A stretch of 64,000 nt of DNA. It comes from an uncultured Porphyromonadaceae bacterium (lineage in GTDB: Bacteria; Bacteroidota; Bacteroidia; Bacteroidales; Barnesiellaceae_A). Location of the stretch: the NCBI GenBank assembly GCA_900538705.1, contig UPZG01000005.1, positions 62,001 through 126,000 of the forward strand. Direction: 5' to 3'. Shown here piece after piece: positions 1-9,143 of this stretch. The translations under genes were made by a program, and so were the position numbers. The notes below the pieces were generated by a model. The model was not told the origin of the DNA. It did not search any database and saw only the letters and a list, made by a program, of their open reading frames with translations. How positions within the stretch are numbered: position 1 is the stretch's first letter; every line of letters begins with the position of its first letter.

Positions 1-1402
1 GGATAAGCAGATTGACCGGCTCAAGCAGCAAGCGTATCATGGCCAAACGAGTTTTCTCACCGCCCGATAAAACACTCACCTTCTTTTCCGAAGCTTCTCC
101 TCCAAACATAAACGCACCTAATATATCGCGTATCTTGGTACGTATATCACCCACTGCCACGCGGTCTATGGTATCAAACACCGTAAGAGAACCATCGAGC
201 AACGATGCTTGGTTTTGGGCAAAATAGCCTATCTTTACATTATGTCCTATCTTTAGTGTACCTTCAAATGGAATTTCACCCATGATGCACTTTACCAACG
301 TCGATTTACCCTCACCGTTCTTACCCACAAAAGCTACTTTTTCGCCGCGTTTGATAGTAAACGTGGCATGCTCAAACACGGTATGGTCGCCATAACGCTT
401 GGTTACATCGTCGGCAATAACGGGATAATCACCCGAACGTGGTGCTGGTGGAAAACGTAAATTGATGTGCGACGTGTCTATCTCGTCGACCTCAATACGC
501 TCTATTTTTTCAAGTTGTTTGATACGCGATTGTACCTGCACAGCCTTGGTCGCTTTGTATCGAAACCGCTCTATAAACGCCTCGGTATCTTGTATCTGCT
601 TTTGCTGGTTTTCGTAGGCACGTTGCTGCTGGGCAAGCCGCTCACGACGCAATTCCACATATTTCGAGTAATTGACCTGATAATCGTAGATACGTCCCAT
701 AGATATTTCGATGGTACGATTAGTCACATTATCTATAAAAGCACGGTCGTGCGAAACGAGCACAACAGTATTGGCTCTTGTGGCAAGGAAATTTTCGAGC
801 CACTGTATAGACTCTATATCAAGGTGGTTGGTAGGCTCATCCAGCAAAAGCACATCGGGCCGCTGCAAAAGAAGTTTGGCTAACTCTACCCGCATACGCC
901 ATCCGCCGCTGAACTCAGATGTAGGACGGTCAAAATCGCTCCTTAAAAAGCCCAAGCCCAAGAGAGTCCGTTCCAACTCGGCCTGATAGTTGGAGTTTTC
1001 CATCAGTGCATATTGCTCGGTAGCTGCCGACACACGCTCTATGAGCTCCTGATAATCTTCACTATCATAATCGGTACGCTCAGCCAGCTCTTCGTTCATG
1101 CGGTCAATACGCTTTTTCATCTCTATAACGTGAGCAAATGCCTGTTCGGCCTCTTGCCTTACGGTGCGTACATCACTAAGCTGCATTTGCTGAGGCAAAT
1201 AACCTATCGTGAGGTCGCGCGGACGATTAACAACGCCCGACGATGGAGCCTGCAACCCTGCAATAATCTTAAGCATGGTAGACTTTCCGGCACCATTTTT
1301 ACCTACCAACGCAATACGGTCTCGCTTATTGATGACGTACGTAATGTCATCGAAAAGCGGATTACCACCAAACTCAACCGAAAGTTTTTCTATCGAAATC
1401 AT
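1..1402 (-). CDS. ABC-F family ATPase (ribosome-associated), C-terminus cut by the window edge
   Basis: Reading the minus strand from ATG at 1402 gives about 467 codons with no stop, running off position 1. Two ABC cassettes are visible. The first has Walker A GKNGAGKST (residues 34-42), signature FSGGWRMR (about 160) and Walker B LLLDEPTNHLD (about 185). The second has Walker A GKNGEGKST (about 360) and signature LSGGEKTRLAM near the edge. A charged linker between the cassettes and the absence of membrane segments identify the ABC-F family, soluble ATPases that act on the ribosome, in some cases in antibiotic resistance. The start lies 13 bp after the helicase stop, so the two probably form one operon. 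The subfamily (Uup, EttA, YdiF-like) cannot be decided without the C-terminus. Confidence 0.93.
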   Translation of the reverse strand, partial: MISIEKLSVEFGGNPLFDDITYVINKRDRIALVGKNGAGKSTMLKIIAGLQAPSSGVVNRPRDLTIGYLPQQMQLSDVRTVRQEAEQAFAHVIEMKKRIDRMNEELAERTDYDSEDYQELIERVSAATEQYALMENSNYQAELERTLLGLGFLRSDFDRPTSEFSGGWRMRVELAKLLLQRPDVLLLDEPTNHLDIESIQWLENFLATRANTVVLVSHDRAFIDNVTNRTIEISMGRIYDYQVNYSKYVELRRERLAQQQRAYENQQKQIQDTEAFIERFRYKATKAVQVQSRIKQLEKIERIEVDEIDTSHINLRFPPAPRSGDYPVIADDVTKRYGDHTVFEHATFTIKRGEKVAFVGKNGEGKSTLVKCIMGEIPFEGTLKIGHNVKIGYFAQNQASLLDGSLTVFDTIDRVAVGDIRTKIRDILGAFMFGGEASEKKVSVLSGGEKTRLAMIRLLLEPVNLLI

Positions 1403-1415
1403 TATTCAAATACTA

Positions 1416-2762
1416 TTACGATGCAGCCGATGCTTCATTTTGCGCACTTCCCGAAGCGTTACGTTGGGATGATCGTCTGTGAGAAAACCGACGTTTACCG
1501 GCCTCAGTTCCGGCCGATTTTTCAGCATGCCGAGCCGTAGCATCAGTCGAGACATGCCGACGTCGAGGCATTCTGCGACGGCCTCCATGAGGTTTTTTCT
1601 TATAGTCACATGGTTGATATACGGGAGCCTCTCCAAGTGATGCAGGCAGTGTCTCTTTCTCTATTTCATAACCAAGGAATTTCTCTATCCGAGCAAACTT
1701 TTCCTGTTCCTTTTCCGATACAAAAGTTATGGCGCTGCCCTGGGCATTGGCTCGAGCTGTACGACCTATACGATGTATATAGTCTTCGGGATCGTGAGGT
1801 ACATCATAGTTTATCACCAATTCTATTTGGTCTATATCTATACCACGGGCCACAATATCGGTAGCCACCAGAATATCTATTTTACCGTTTTTGAAATCAA
1901 GCATTACCCGGTCGCGGTCTTCCTGCAACAAATCGGAATGCATGGCGGCGACTTTAAATTTCTTCCGCTTCAATGTAAATGCCACCTCCTTACACTTCAT
2001 CTTAGACGAAGCAAATACTATCGTTTTACCCGCTATAGGGTTAGCAAAGATATGCTCTATAATGCCTATTTTTTGTGTCTCATAACAGATGTAGACACTT
2101 TGGTGTATGGCATCGTTGGGTTTCGACACAGCCACACTCACTTCCACCGGGTCATGGAGTATGTTTTTGGCCAATTGCCTGATTTTTGGAGGCATTGTGG
2201 CTGAGAACATCAACGTCTGACGCAGCTTCGGCAGGTATGAACATATGTCCATTATATCATCATAAAAGCCCATATCGAGCATACGGTCGGCCTCATCGAG
2301 AATAAAATATTCTACACCCGATAAATCAATATTACTTATCTTCAAATGCGATATAAGTCGACCGGGAGTAGCTATCACAACATCGGCGCCCAATTTGAGT
2401 CCTCGTTTCTGTTGCTCCCACGAGGCTCCATCACCACCTCCCGATACGGCCACAGTAGAGATAGGTGCAAAATACGAAAAGCCTTCAAATTGTAAATCTA
2501 TCTGTTGTGCTAGCTCTCGAGTAGGTGTTACGATAATGGCGCGAACCTTATTATTGCCCGAACCGCTCAGTAACAGGCGATTCATCAACGGCAAAATAAA
2601 TGCGGCCGTTTTACCTGTTCCTGTTTGGGCACATGCAATCATATCTTTCCCATCCATAATCACGGGAATAGCCTTCTCTTGCACCGGAGTTGCTTCTCGG
2701 AAGTTCATTGCATCGAGACCTTCCATAATCTCCTCTTCGAACCCAAATTCATCAAATGTCAT
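1416..2762 (-). CDS. DEAD-box ATP-dependent RNA helicase (RhlE-like)
   Basis: The 448-residue product carries the full DEAD-box set in order: Q motif near the N-terminus, AQTGTGKT (about 45-52), PTRELA, TPGR, DEADRMLDMGF, SAT and HRIGRTAR. It ends in a basic, low-complexity tail typical of RhlE-type helicases, which unwind RNA in ribosome assembly, cold adaptation or RNA decay. I start at ATG 2762 (MTFDEFGF). The longer reading begins at a TTG that lies inside the -7 promoter box at 2787-2794 and so cannot be transcribed from that promoter. The ABC-F gene follows after 13 bp. Confidence 0.93.
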   Translation of the reverse strand: MTFDEFGFEEEIMEGLDAMNFREATPVQEKAIPVIMDGKDMIACAQTGTGKTAAFILPLMNRLLLSGSGNNKVRAIIVTPTRELAQQIDLQFEGFSYFAPISTVAVSGGGDGASWEQQKRGLKLGADVVIATPGRLISHLKISNIDLSGVEYFILDEADRMLDMGFYDDIMDICSYLPKLRQTLMFSATMPPKIRQLAKNILHDPVEVSVAVSKPNDAIHQSVYICYETQKIGIIEHIFANPIAGKTIVFASSKMKCKEVAFTLKRKKFKVAAMHSDLLQEDRDRVMLDFKNGKIDILVATDIVARGIDIDQIELVINYDVPHDPEDYIHRIGRTARANAQGSAITFVSEKEQEKFARIEKFLGYEIEKETLPASLGEAPVYQPCDYKKKPHGGRRRMPRRRHVSTDATARHAEKSAGTEAGKRRFSHRRSSQRNASGSAQNEASAAS

Positions 2763-2786
2763 AGACTTTTTTACTCTTTTACCGTA

Positions 2787-2818
2787 CAAAGGTAATAATT
2801 TTTCTTATGTAGCCTCAA
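2787..2818 (-). promoter_or_regulatory. Promoter of the helicase/ABC-F operon
   Basis: On the minus strand TACCTTTG (2787-2794) matches the Bacteroidetes -7 consensus TAnnTTTG. A TTG at 2816-2818 lies 21 bp upstream in the -33 position. The expected transcript start leaves a short leader before ATG 2762. Confidence 0.65.
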
Positions 2819-2950
2819 GCTGCAACCTCCATACAAACAAATAGAAAGATAAAAAATTGGCAAAATATTTTATATGAGGGAACAAAACAAGCACCTCATT
2901 ACCTATTATATTGTAACTTAATGATTACAGCATACCACATACGAGGAAAT

Positions 2951-2980
2951 GCTGCCACGTTAAGTGGCGTTAAGCTGCCA
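2951..2980. repeat. Nested short repeats upstream of htrA (possible operator)
   Basis: GCTGCCA occurs at 2951-2957 and again at 2974-2980, exactly 23 bp apart. Between them lie two copies of GTTAAG ten bases apart, and GCCAC-GTTAA-GTGGC forms a small palindrome. The rest of the 341-bp gap between the helicase start and htrA (2763-3103) holds the helicase promoter and no ORF I trust. No clear TAnnTTTG box precedes htrA, so a specific regulator of this protease gene is possible. Confidence 0.35.
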
Positions 2981-3103
2981 ACTTTCTTATTAAAAGAGCT
3001 TAAATAAAAGTCAATGGCGATACAACCCAAAGATTTATGTGTTAATTTTAGCATGTGAAAATATTAAAACAAACATGTATTTAACACTTTAATCATTATA
3101 ATC

Positions 3104-4588
3104 ATGAACAGAACAAAGCAAATACTATTCACATCGGCTATAGTAGTGGGAACATGCTTTGCCACAGCATCTATTATGTACCATTACATGAAAAAGTATG
3201 ATGAAAGCATCAATAACGAAGCATTTGAAAACAACTATGCCATGCCGACAGGTTATGTCCCGGTATCGCAACGAGCCATAGAAACAGACTTCACCCAAGC
3301 AGCCGAGAACACGGTAAATGCTGTTGTAAGCATACGTACACTTTCTACACCAACACAATCAAGCAGCCGCTACAATGACCCGTTCTTAGAATTTTTCTTC
3401 GGACCGGGACGTATACAACCCCAGCCACAACCCCGTGGAGGATTAGGCTCTGGCGTTATCATTTCGCCCGACGGCTATATTGTGACCAACAACCACGTTA
3501 TACGCGATGCAGATAAAATAGAAGTAACCCTCAATGACAACCGCTCATTCAACGGTCGCATTATTGGTTCCGATGCCAATACCGACCTCGCTTTGGTAAA
3601 AATAGAAGCAACAGACCTTCCTGTCGTACAATTCGGCAACTCAGACGAGCTGAAAGTTGGCGAATGGGTACTGGCTGTAGGCAATCCCTTTGGACTTACC
3701 TCAACCGTAACAGCAGGTATCGTGAGTGCCAAGGCTCGTCGCATCAGCGATAATGTCACCAATCAAATGGGTATAGAATCATTCATACAGACCGATGCAG
3801 CTGTCAATCCTGGCAACAGTGGCGGCGCATTGGTTAATACGGCCGGCGAATTGGTAGGTATAAACACAGCCATTTTTTCCGAAACCGGCAACTATGCCGG
3901 ATACTCATTTGCCATACCATCGAGTATAGTTAGCAAGGTAATCGCCGACTTACGTCAATACGGTACTGTACAACGTGCTGTAATGGGTATAGGATTCCAA
4001 GAGATCACTTCGTCGCTGGCCGAAGAAAAAGGTATTGACATCGTAGAAGGTGTGTATGTTGGTGAAGTTCACGACCTGAGCGCAGCCATGGAGGCCGGAA
4101 TAGAAATAGGTGATGTCATCACAGCCATCAATGGTGTAAAAATCAAAAATGGAGCAGCTTTGCAAGAACAGATAAGCCGCTACCGTCCTGGTGACAAAAT
4201 AAAAGTTACCATAAAGCGTAACAATAAGGAAATAGAAAAGAGCCTTACACTCAAAAACAGCCAAGGCAACACCGAAATGAAAAAAGCTGTCGACTTCGGC
4301 TCATTGGGCACGAGTTTCAAAGACCTTACACGCCAGCAAATGCAAGAAATGAATGTACGCAGTGGCGTACAAGTAGTTGGACTGAAAAACGGCAAATTCA
4401 AAGATGCCGGCATACGCGAAGGCTTTGTAATACTCGAAGTCAACGGACAAAACATACGCTCGGTAAGCGATATGGAGACTATATTCGATAGTATCGTACG
4501 CTCTAACCAGCTACGCAAAGTGATGTTTATCACAGGCATTTACCCCACAGGCAAAATCATGTATTATGCCGTAGACTTATCGGACTAA
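3104..4588 (+). CDS. Periplasmic serine protease HtrA/DegP/DegQ family
   Basis: The 494-residue protein has an N-terminal signal anchor (about residues 7-28), a trypsin-like domain with the triad His131 (TNNHVI), Asp161 (TDLALVKI) and Ser239 (GNSGG), and two PDZ domains (about 290-375 and 395-490). This is the usual HtrA architecture and length. Such proteases degrade or refold damaged envelope proteins in the periplasm. It appears monocistronic: rpoD downstream has its own promoter and a hairpin follows the stop codon. Confidence 0.95.
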   Translation: MNRTKQILFTSAIVVGTCFATASIMYHYMKKYDESINNEAFENNYAMPTGYVPVSQRAIETDFTQAAENTVNAVVSIRTLSTPTQSSSRYNDPFLEFFFGPGRIQPQPQPRGGLGSGVIISPDGYIVTNNHVIRDADKIEVTLNDNRSFNGRIIGSDANTDLALVKIEATDLPVVQFGNSDELKVGEWVLAVGNPFGLTSTVTAGIVSAKARRISDNVTNQMGIESFIQTDAAVNPGNSGGALVNTAGELVGINTAIFSETGNYAGYSFAIPSSIVSKVIADLRQYGTVQRAVMGIGFQEITSSLAEEKGIDIVEGVYVGEVHDLSAAMEAGIEIGDVITAINGVKIKNGAALQEQISRYRPGDKIKVTIKRNNKEIEKSLTLKNSQGNTEMKKAVDFGSLGTSFKDLTRQQMQEMNVRSGVQVVGLKNGKFKDAGIREGFVILEVNGQNIRSVSDMETIFDSIVRSNQLRKVMFITGIYPTGKIMYYAVDLSD

Positions 4589-4617
4589 AAACTGAGTACC
4601 ATCAACCTTGATACTAT

Positions 4618-4646
4618 CTGCCGGGCAGGTATAAACTTCCCGGCAG
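4618..4646 (+). terminator. Hairpin after htrA, possible terminator
   Basis: CTGCCGGG (4618-4625) pairs perfectly with CCCGGCAG (4639-4646) around a 13-base loop, 30 bp after the htrA stop. No U-tract follows, so this is either a weak terminator or a 3'-end stabilising structure. Confidence 0.4.
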
Positions 4647-4827
4647 TGAAAACGTCATAAAAAAGCCCATATAAGGCAAAAATGCGAACAGCGGCACACT
4701 ATTTGCGGTTAAGATACAAAGGGAACTCAGATGCACAAAAAGATGACATAATGTCATAAGAAGCCAAAAGTTCACCCGAAGGCTTGTATTTAACAATGTT
4801 TTACATGCAAGCCATAAGATAAAATCG

Positions 4828-4835
4828 TATATTTG
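4828..4835 (+). promoter_or_regulatory. rpoD promoter, -7 box
   Basis: TATATTTG matches TAnnTTTG and lies 20 bp upstream of the rpoD ATG. I see no convincing -33 TTG at the usual distance. Confidence 0.6.
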
Positions 4836-4855
4836 CAGTTCACATCAAATAGAAG

Positions 4856-5716
4856 ATGAGACAACTAAAAATTACCAAATCAATTACCAATCGCGAGAGC
4901 GCCTCTCTTGACAAGTATTTGCAAGAAATAGGACGTGAAGACCTCATTACCGTCGAAGAGGAAGTAGAGCTCGCTCAACGCATCAAACAAGGCGACCGTG
5001 CAGCATTGGAAAAATTGACCCGCGCCAATTTACGTTTCGTCGTATCAGTAGCCAAACAGTATCAAAACCAAGGATTAAGCCTTCCTGATCTTATCAATGA
5101 AGGTAATCTTGGCTTGATAAAAGCTGCCGAAAAATTTGACGAAACTCGTGGTTTCAAGTTTATCTCCTACGCCGTATGGTGGATACGTCAGTCTATTCTG
5201 CAAGCCATTGCCGAACAGTCGCGTATCGTAAGATTGCCCTTAAATCAAGTAGGGTCGCTTAACAAAATAAGCAAAGCCCTCTCGAAGTTTGAGCAAGAAA
5301 ACGAGCGTAAACCTTCACCCGAAGAGCTCGCCGAAGAGTTGGACATTCCGGTAGACAAAATTTCAGACACACTGAAAGTATCGGGACGACACATATCGGT
5401 AGATGCTCCTTTTGTAGAAGGTGAAGACAACAGCCTGCTTGACGTGCTGGTGAATGACGACTCTCCTATTGCCGACCGCTCGTTGATAGATGAGTCGCTC
5501 TCAAAAGAAATCGACCGCGCGTTGCAACTGTTGCAACCTCGCGAAAGAGAGATTGTAAAAATGGTCTTCGGTATAGGTTGTCAAGAGATGACTCTCGAAG
5601 AGATTGGCGACAAGTTCGGTCTGACACGCGAACGTGTACGCCAAATTAAAGAAAAAGCTATCAGGCATTTAAGACAAAAGGCTCAAAGCCAGTTATTAAG
5701 ATCGTATTTAGGATAA
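4856..5716 (+). CDS. rpoD: Primary sigma factor RpoD (sigma-70/sigma-ABfr type)
   Basis: The 286-residue protein has sigma region 1.2 at the N-terminus, region 2 with the core-binding and -10 melting segment (LPDLINEGNLGLIKA, YAVWWIRQSI), region 3, and region 4 with the -35 helix-turn-helix (TLEEIGDKFGLTRERVRQIKEKA). Region 1.1 and the large non-conserved insert are missing, as is usual for the Bacteroidetes housekeeping sigma, which recognises TTTG/TAnnTTTG promoters. It is a single-gene unit with its own promoter and a strong terminator. Confidence 0.96.
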   Translation: MRQLKITKSITNRESASLDKYLQEIGREDLITVEEEVELAQRIKQGDRAALEKLTRANLRFVVSVAKQYQNQGLSLPDLINEGNLGLIKAAEKFDETRGFKFISYAVWWIRQSILQAIAEQSRIVRLPLNQVGSLNKISKALSKFEQENERKPSPEELAEELDIPVDKISDTLKVSGRHISVDAPFVEGEDNSLLDVLVNDDSPIADRSLIDESLSKEIDRALQLLQPREREIVKMVFGIGCQEMTLEEIGDKFGLTRERVRQIKEKAIRHLRQKAQSQLLRSYLG

Positions 5717-5735
5717 TAAGCCTGGGAAAAAGTAC

Positions 5736-5774
5736 GGGGCTGTCTTCTTAAGGAAGGCAGCCCCTTTTTCTTTC
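5736..5774 (+). terminator. Rho-independent terminator of rpoD
   Basis: GGGGCTGTCTTC pairs with GAAGGCAGCCCC (one G-U pair) around a 5-base loop and is followed by TTTTTCTTT. It starts 19 bp after the rpoD stop. Confidence 0.92.
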
Positions 5775-5840
5775 ATGATAAGAAGCTCTCTATAGTGACC
5801 AATATGCCCCCAATTATTATTAGCATCAATATATAACGCA

Positions 5841-5884
5841 AAGGAACCGCCATCTTACGTTTGTAGAAGATTGGCGGTTCCTTT
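5841..5884. terminator. Bidirectional terminator between convergent genes
   Basis: AAGGAACCGCC(A)TCTT pairs with AAGATTGGCGGTTCCTT with one bulged base. T-rich runs follow on the + strand (TTTTATAATT) and, more weakly, on the - strand. It sits between the rpoD terminator and the stop of the M6 peptidase gene. Confidence 0.75.
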
Positions 5885-5946
5885 TATAATTACTTGGTTG
5901 TAGATATTGGGAATATAATGTTTTATGATTTACATCGTTACCTATA

Positions 5947-8025
5947 TCATCTGACTATCAACTTGTATGAGGTTTCTCCACACACAACAATATACAAGCC
6001 TGTCAGTCGAGGACGATACGTTGTGTATCTATCTACATTTACAACTGCCTCAAGCATACCTTGTGCATTATAAATCAGTGCATCGTACGGTTTATCACTT
6101 TCTATAACAATGCCATCACCTGTTACATAGGCTCTGACATCAGATACCTGCATACTCGATACGGCTCCCAAACCTGGAATTTCTACCTCTATTTCATTTG
6201 AATAGGAACTCTCATACTCTCCGTTGACGGCTTTCACTTTATAATAATATGTACCAGCCATGAGTCCCGTCAACGTATATCGCGTAGACGTAATATACTT
6301 ATACTCTTGCTCGAAATTATCACTTTGAAGATGTAATGTATAACTCGAAGCTCCCGACACCGGCGACCAATAGGCTGTAAACCCTTCATTATTAATACCA
6401 CCGGCAGATGTGGCCACAGGTGCAGCCAACGTCGTATTAGGAGCCCCTCCCATAAAGTCAAAAGTAACGACACCATTCTCGGCATCATACGTTATATTCT
6501 CTACCGGCTTATCATCGATAGTCGTATTGTATATCTTCATTGCCGGTGTAGATGTCGACGTGAAAACATTATTGCCTGCATAAGGATACAAATCGCCCTC
6601 AAGACTTCTGCTGCTGAGAGAATTATCGGCAGGAACAATTTGTATACGTGGACGGCGGCTGTTGACATTGACCGTATTATTATTCCACGCAGTAGCATCG
6701 TAATCTATTTTTACAATCATCATACCTTCCGATGGTAACCCCACGTCCCAACCTTGCTGCAAACGAGTCTCGAACGTAAAATATTGCTTATCATTAGCCT
6801 TCACCTGATAGGCCTTCTCGTTATCTCCGATGTAAGGCAATACGACAGATGACGGTGTTGTAAGCTCTTCTATATCGAGCCAGCCACAATAAGCACGTTC
6901 GTAGGCCGAATATCCTACCGGGGTACGCCCATCCTCAGCATAGCATCCATAGTCCATGATGCTCCATATGTCCATGCCAAAATTGTAGCTTTGGGTATCG
7001 TATATATCGGGCAAACCTAATGTGTGGCTATACTCATGGCAGAAAGAGCCTATACCATCGAGAGAGCTACCCGATGTACCACTCAGCTCCGACGAGCAGG
7101 CATACATATCGAGCCGCACACCATCAACCGACACCGAACGTCCGGCTCCTTGATAAACATACCACATATGAGGCCATACAGTCCATGCCGGAGCACCACT
7201 ACTCTCGGAATAACCCGCATATATTACATAAACGAGGTCAACCCATCCATCACCATCGAGGTCATAATCCGACATATTACACAAGCCCTGTGCCGACGCT
7301 TTTTGACAGGCCTCTATAATAAGTTCTTCGGGGCGTAAATCGTTACCACTACGGTCATTGCCCCCATAGTACGATGCATCATTGTCGAGCGTGACAGGAC
7401 CTACCACATCGAAATTAGGCTGGAATTTTCCATAACTCTGCGCCATAAAATAGTCACGAGCCGAACCGTAAGCCCCCATATAATTATTACCGGGCTCATT
7501 CATGAGATTGTCTATCGCCTCTCGTGTACTGGTCGGTTTAAATTTTACATCCTGATATTCCGCAAGAATTATGATACCCCGTACCTCATTTACATCGGTA
7601 GCCGAGTTTTGAGCTATACGACGCATAGGAGCTTTTCGTACCGTTATCTGCTTATCTTTTTGTTCACGAGCTGCAAGATACAGGTTTTGCAAACGCTCCT
7701 GTACAACAGCATCGCTAATGCGGGGCAAAGATGCATCAACAGATGTATCGTCATCAGAAGCTACATACTCTGTAGCCACAAGTGCATTATCGCCGTCCCA
7801 ACGAGCATACCTATAATATCCATCGGCACACTCTACTACAAATGCGCCCTGCGACGTAGTCATATAATGTAAATGCTCGTCGCCTTGCAAACGTACCGAT
7901 ACAGTAGTACCATCGGGCTGTACAAGCTGAATAATGCCGGGTTGCGCCGGCTTAGCTCCAAGAGGTGCCGTGCATACCGCATAAATGGAGGCAGCGGCAA
8001 GAAACAATTTGATTCTCATTCTCAT
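5947..8025 (-). CDS. Secreted M6-family (immune inhibitor A-like) metalloprotease
   Basis: The 692-residue product begins with a Sec signal peptide (about 1-24). Its zinc site HEYSHTLGLPD (H330, E331, H334, D340) matches the HExxHxxGxxD form. A fibronectin type III-like domain follows at about 535-625, then a C-terminal beta module ending GLYIVVCGETSYKLIVR. That ending resembles the type IX secretion (type A) sorting domain but is short, so T9SS export is only a suggestion. The likely role is a cell-surface or secreted peptidase acting on host or dietary protein. It appears monocistronic; I see no clean TAnnTTTG box upstream. Confidence 0.88.
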   Translation of the reverse strand: MRMRIKLFLAAASIYAVCTAPLGAKPAQPGIIQLVQPDGTTVSVRLQGDEHLHYMTTSQGAFVVECADGYYRYARWDGDNALVATEYVASDDDTSVDASLPRISDAVVQERLQNLYLAAREQKDKQITVRKAPMRRIAQNSATDVNEVRGIIILAEYQDVKFKPTSTREAIDNLMNEPGNNYMGAYGSARDYFMAQSYGKFQPNFDVVGPVTLDNDASYYGGNDRSGNDLRPEELIIEACQKASAQGLCNMSDYDLDGDGWVDLVYVIYAGYSESSGAPAWTVWPHMWYVYQGAGRSVSVDGVRLDMYACSSELSGTSGSSLDGIGSFCHEYSHTLGLPDIYDTQSYNFGMDIWSIMDYGCYAEDGRTPVGYSAYERAYCGWLDIEELTTPSSVVLPYIGDNEKAYQVKANDKQYFTFETRLQQGWDVGLPSEGMMIVKIDYDATAWNNNTVNVNSRRPRIQIVPADNSLSSRSLEGDLYPYAGNNVFTSTSTPAMKIYNTTIDDKPVENITYDAENGVVTFDFMGGAPNTTLAAPVATSAGGINNEGFTAYWSPVSGASSYTLHLQSDNFEQEYKYITSTRYTLTGLMAGTYYYKVKAVNGEYESSYSNEIEVEIPGLGAVSSMQVSDVRAYVTGDGIVIESDKPYDALIYNAQGMLEAVVNVDRYTTYRPRLTGLYIVVCGETSYKLIVR

Positions 8026-8290
8026 ACCTGTCTTATTTATAATGTTATTACGGATTTATTTATACTTATACAATTTAGATTATGACAGTATCCCCCACCT
8101 GCATTGTGCCAAAGCATCGTCGTTCTGACAAAATGCATATATTCAGCGGAAGATTTTTCAAGACAGCATAAAATGTGCGATATTACCATCGCACCCATAC
8201 ATAGTATTAGGCGGTTTCTGAATAAATATGAATACAAATGAAGATAGTGGCTGCCATGCGTTTTATATCCACGTCGCAACCATAGACAAA

Positions 8291-8995
8291 CTATTCGTCA
8301 GCCTCGTAGAAACTTATATCCTCCATCAGCAAATCGCGCAATGCGTCACGATTGAGAATAACAACTTCTGTAGGTGTATAATCTATAATTTTTTCTTGCT
8401 TCAACTCGGCAAGCGACGAAAGCAAAACGGCACGTTGCACGCCGAAGTAACCATACAAATCGCGTTGTTTTGCAACGATGCGAATATCGGTAGCATTGCG
8501 CTGCGTAAGAGAAAGAATCCAAAAAGCAATACGCTCCTTCATATCGCCGGTACTTATGGAGAGGATAGCCTCCTTGTTTTTCTGACTGCGACGCGACAAT
8601 ATATTGAGCATATTGATGAGGAAAATAGGCTCGTCACGCATGAAGGTAATGAAAGTGGCCTTATCGATTTGCATCAAACCGGCCGAACCTATTGCATAAT
8701 AATTTGCAGGATAATGCGTTGTGCGTCCAAACATATGCTCGGGAGCTATAATATCTGGTGCATGTAACGTCTGTATCAGTCGTACTTTTCCATCGTAAGT
8801 ACACATTTCGCATCGCAAACTGCCAGAAAGAAGAAATTTGAAATGCGTACAAGACTCAGAACGCCCTATGGCAAGCTCGCCATCGTTATATTTCAAGAAA
8901 TGGAAACGGGTCTTGTCTATCAACTCTGACAGCTTACTCCTGCTTACACCTTGAAACAAAGGCAATTGCATTAAGGTCTGATAAATATTCTCCAT
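8291..8995 (-). CDS. Crp/Fnr-family transcriptional regulator
   Basis: The 234-residue protein has an N-terminal cyclic-nucleotide-binding-type beta-roll (about 10-115), a dimerisation helix, and a C-terminal winged helix-turn-helix (about 155-230) with recognition segment YFGVQRAVLLSSLAELKQEKII. The helix-turn-helix differs from the classic Fnr SRETxSR pattern. No cysteine cluster like that of Fnr is present, so the ligand is unknown. I choose ATG 8995 (MENIYQTLMQ): the upstream ATG at 9043 would place the promoter inside the gene. It is divergent from the marC-family gene, which it might regulate. Confidence 0.88.
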   Translation of the reverse strand: MENIYQTLMQLPLFQGVSRSKLSELIDKTRFHFLKYNDGELAIGRSESCTHFKFLLSGSLRCEMCTYDGKVRLIQTLHAPDIIAPEHMFGRTTHYPANYYAIGSAGLMQIDKATFITFMRDEPIFLINMLNILSRRSQKNKEAILSISTGDMKERIAFWILSLTQRNATDIRIVAKQRDLYGYFGVQRAVLLSSLAELKQEKIIDYTPTEVVILNRDALRDLLMEDISFYEADE

Positions 8996-9016
8996 TGTTT
9001 GATTGTTTTTAATATT

Positions 9017-9047
9017 CAAAAGTATAAAATGAATTTTTAGCATACAA
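9017..9047 (-). promoter_or_regulatory. Promoter of the Crp/Fnr-family gene
   Basis: TACTTTTG (9017-9024, minus strand) matches TAnnTTTG, with TTG at 9045-9047 exactly 20 bp upstream. This spacing fits the Bacteroidetes -33/-7 promoter and supports the start at 8995. Confidence 0.75.
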
Positions 9048-9104
9048 GATGTGGAGGCAAAAGAAGTTCTTTGTTTAGAAAGTATTTATTTATTTTTTTT
9101 TCCT

Positions 9105-9112
9105 TAACTTTG
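9105..9112 (+). promoter_or_regulatory. Promoter -7 box of the marC-family gene
   Basis: TAACTTTG at 9105-9112 lies 31 bp before the ATG, back to back with the Crp/Fnr-gene promoter about 60 bp away. The region upstream is T-rich and a -33 TTG at standard spacing is not obvious. Confidence 0.65.
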
Positions 9113-9143
9113 CGACCGATAACCTTAAAAAACACAACCTACT

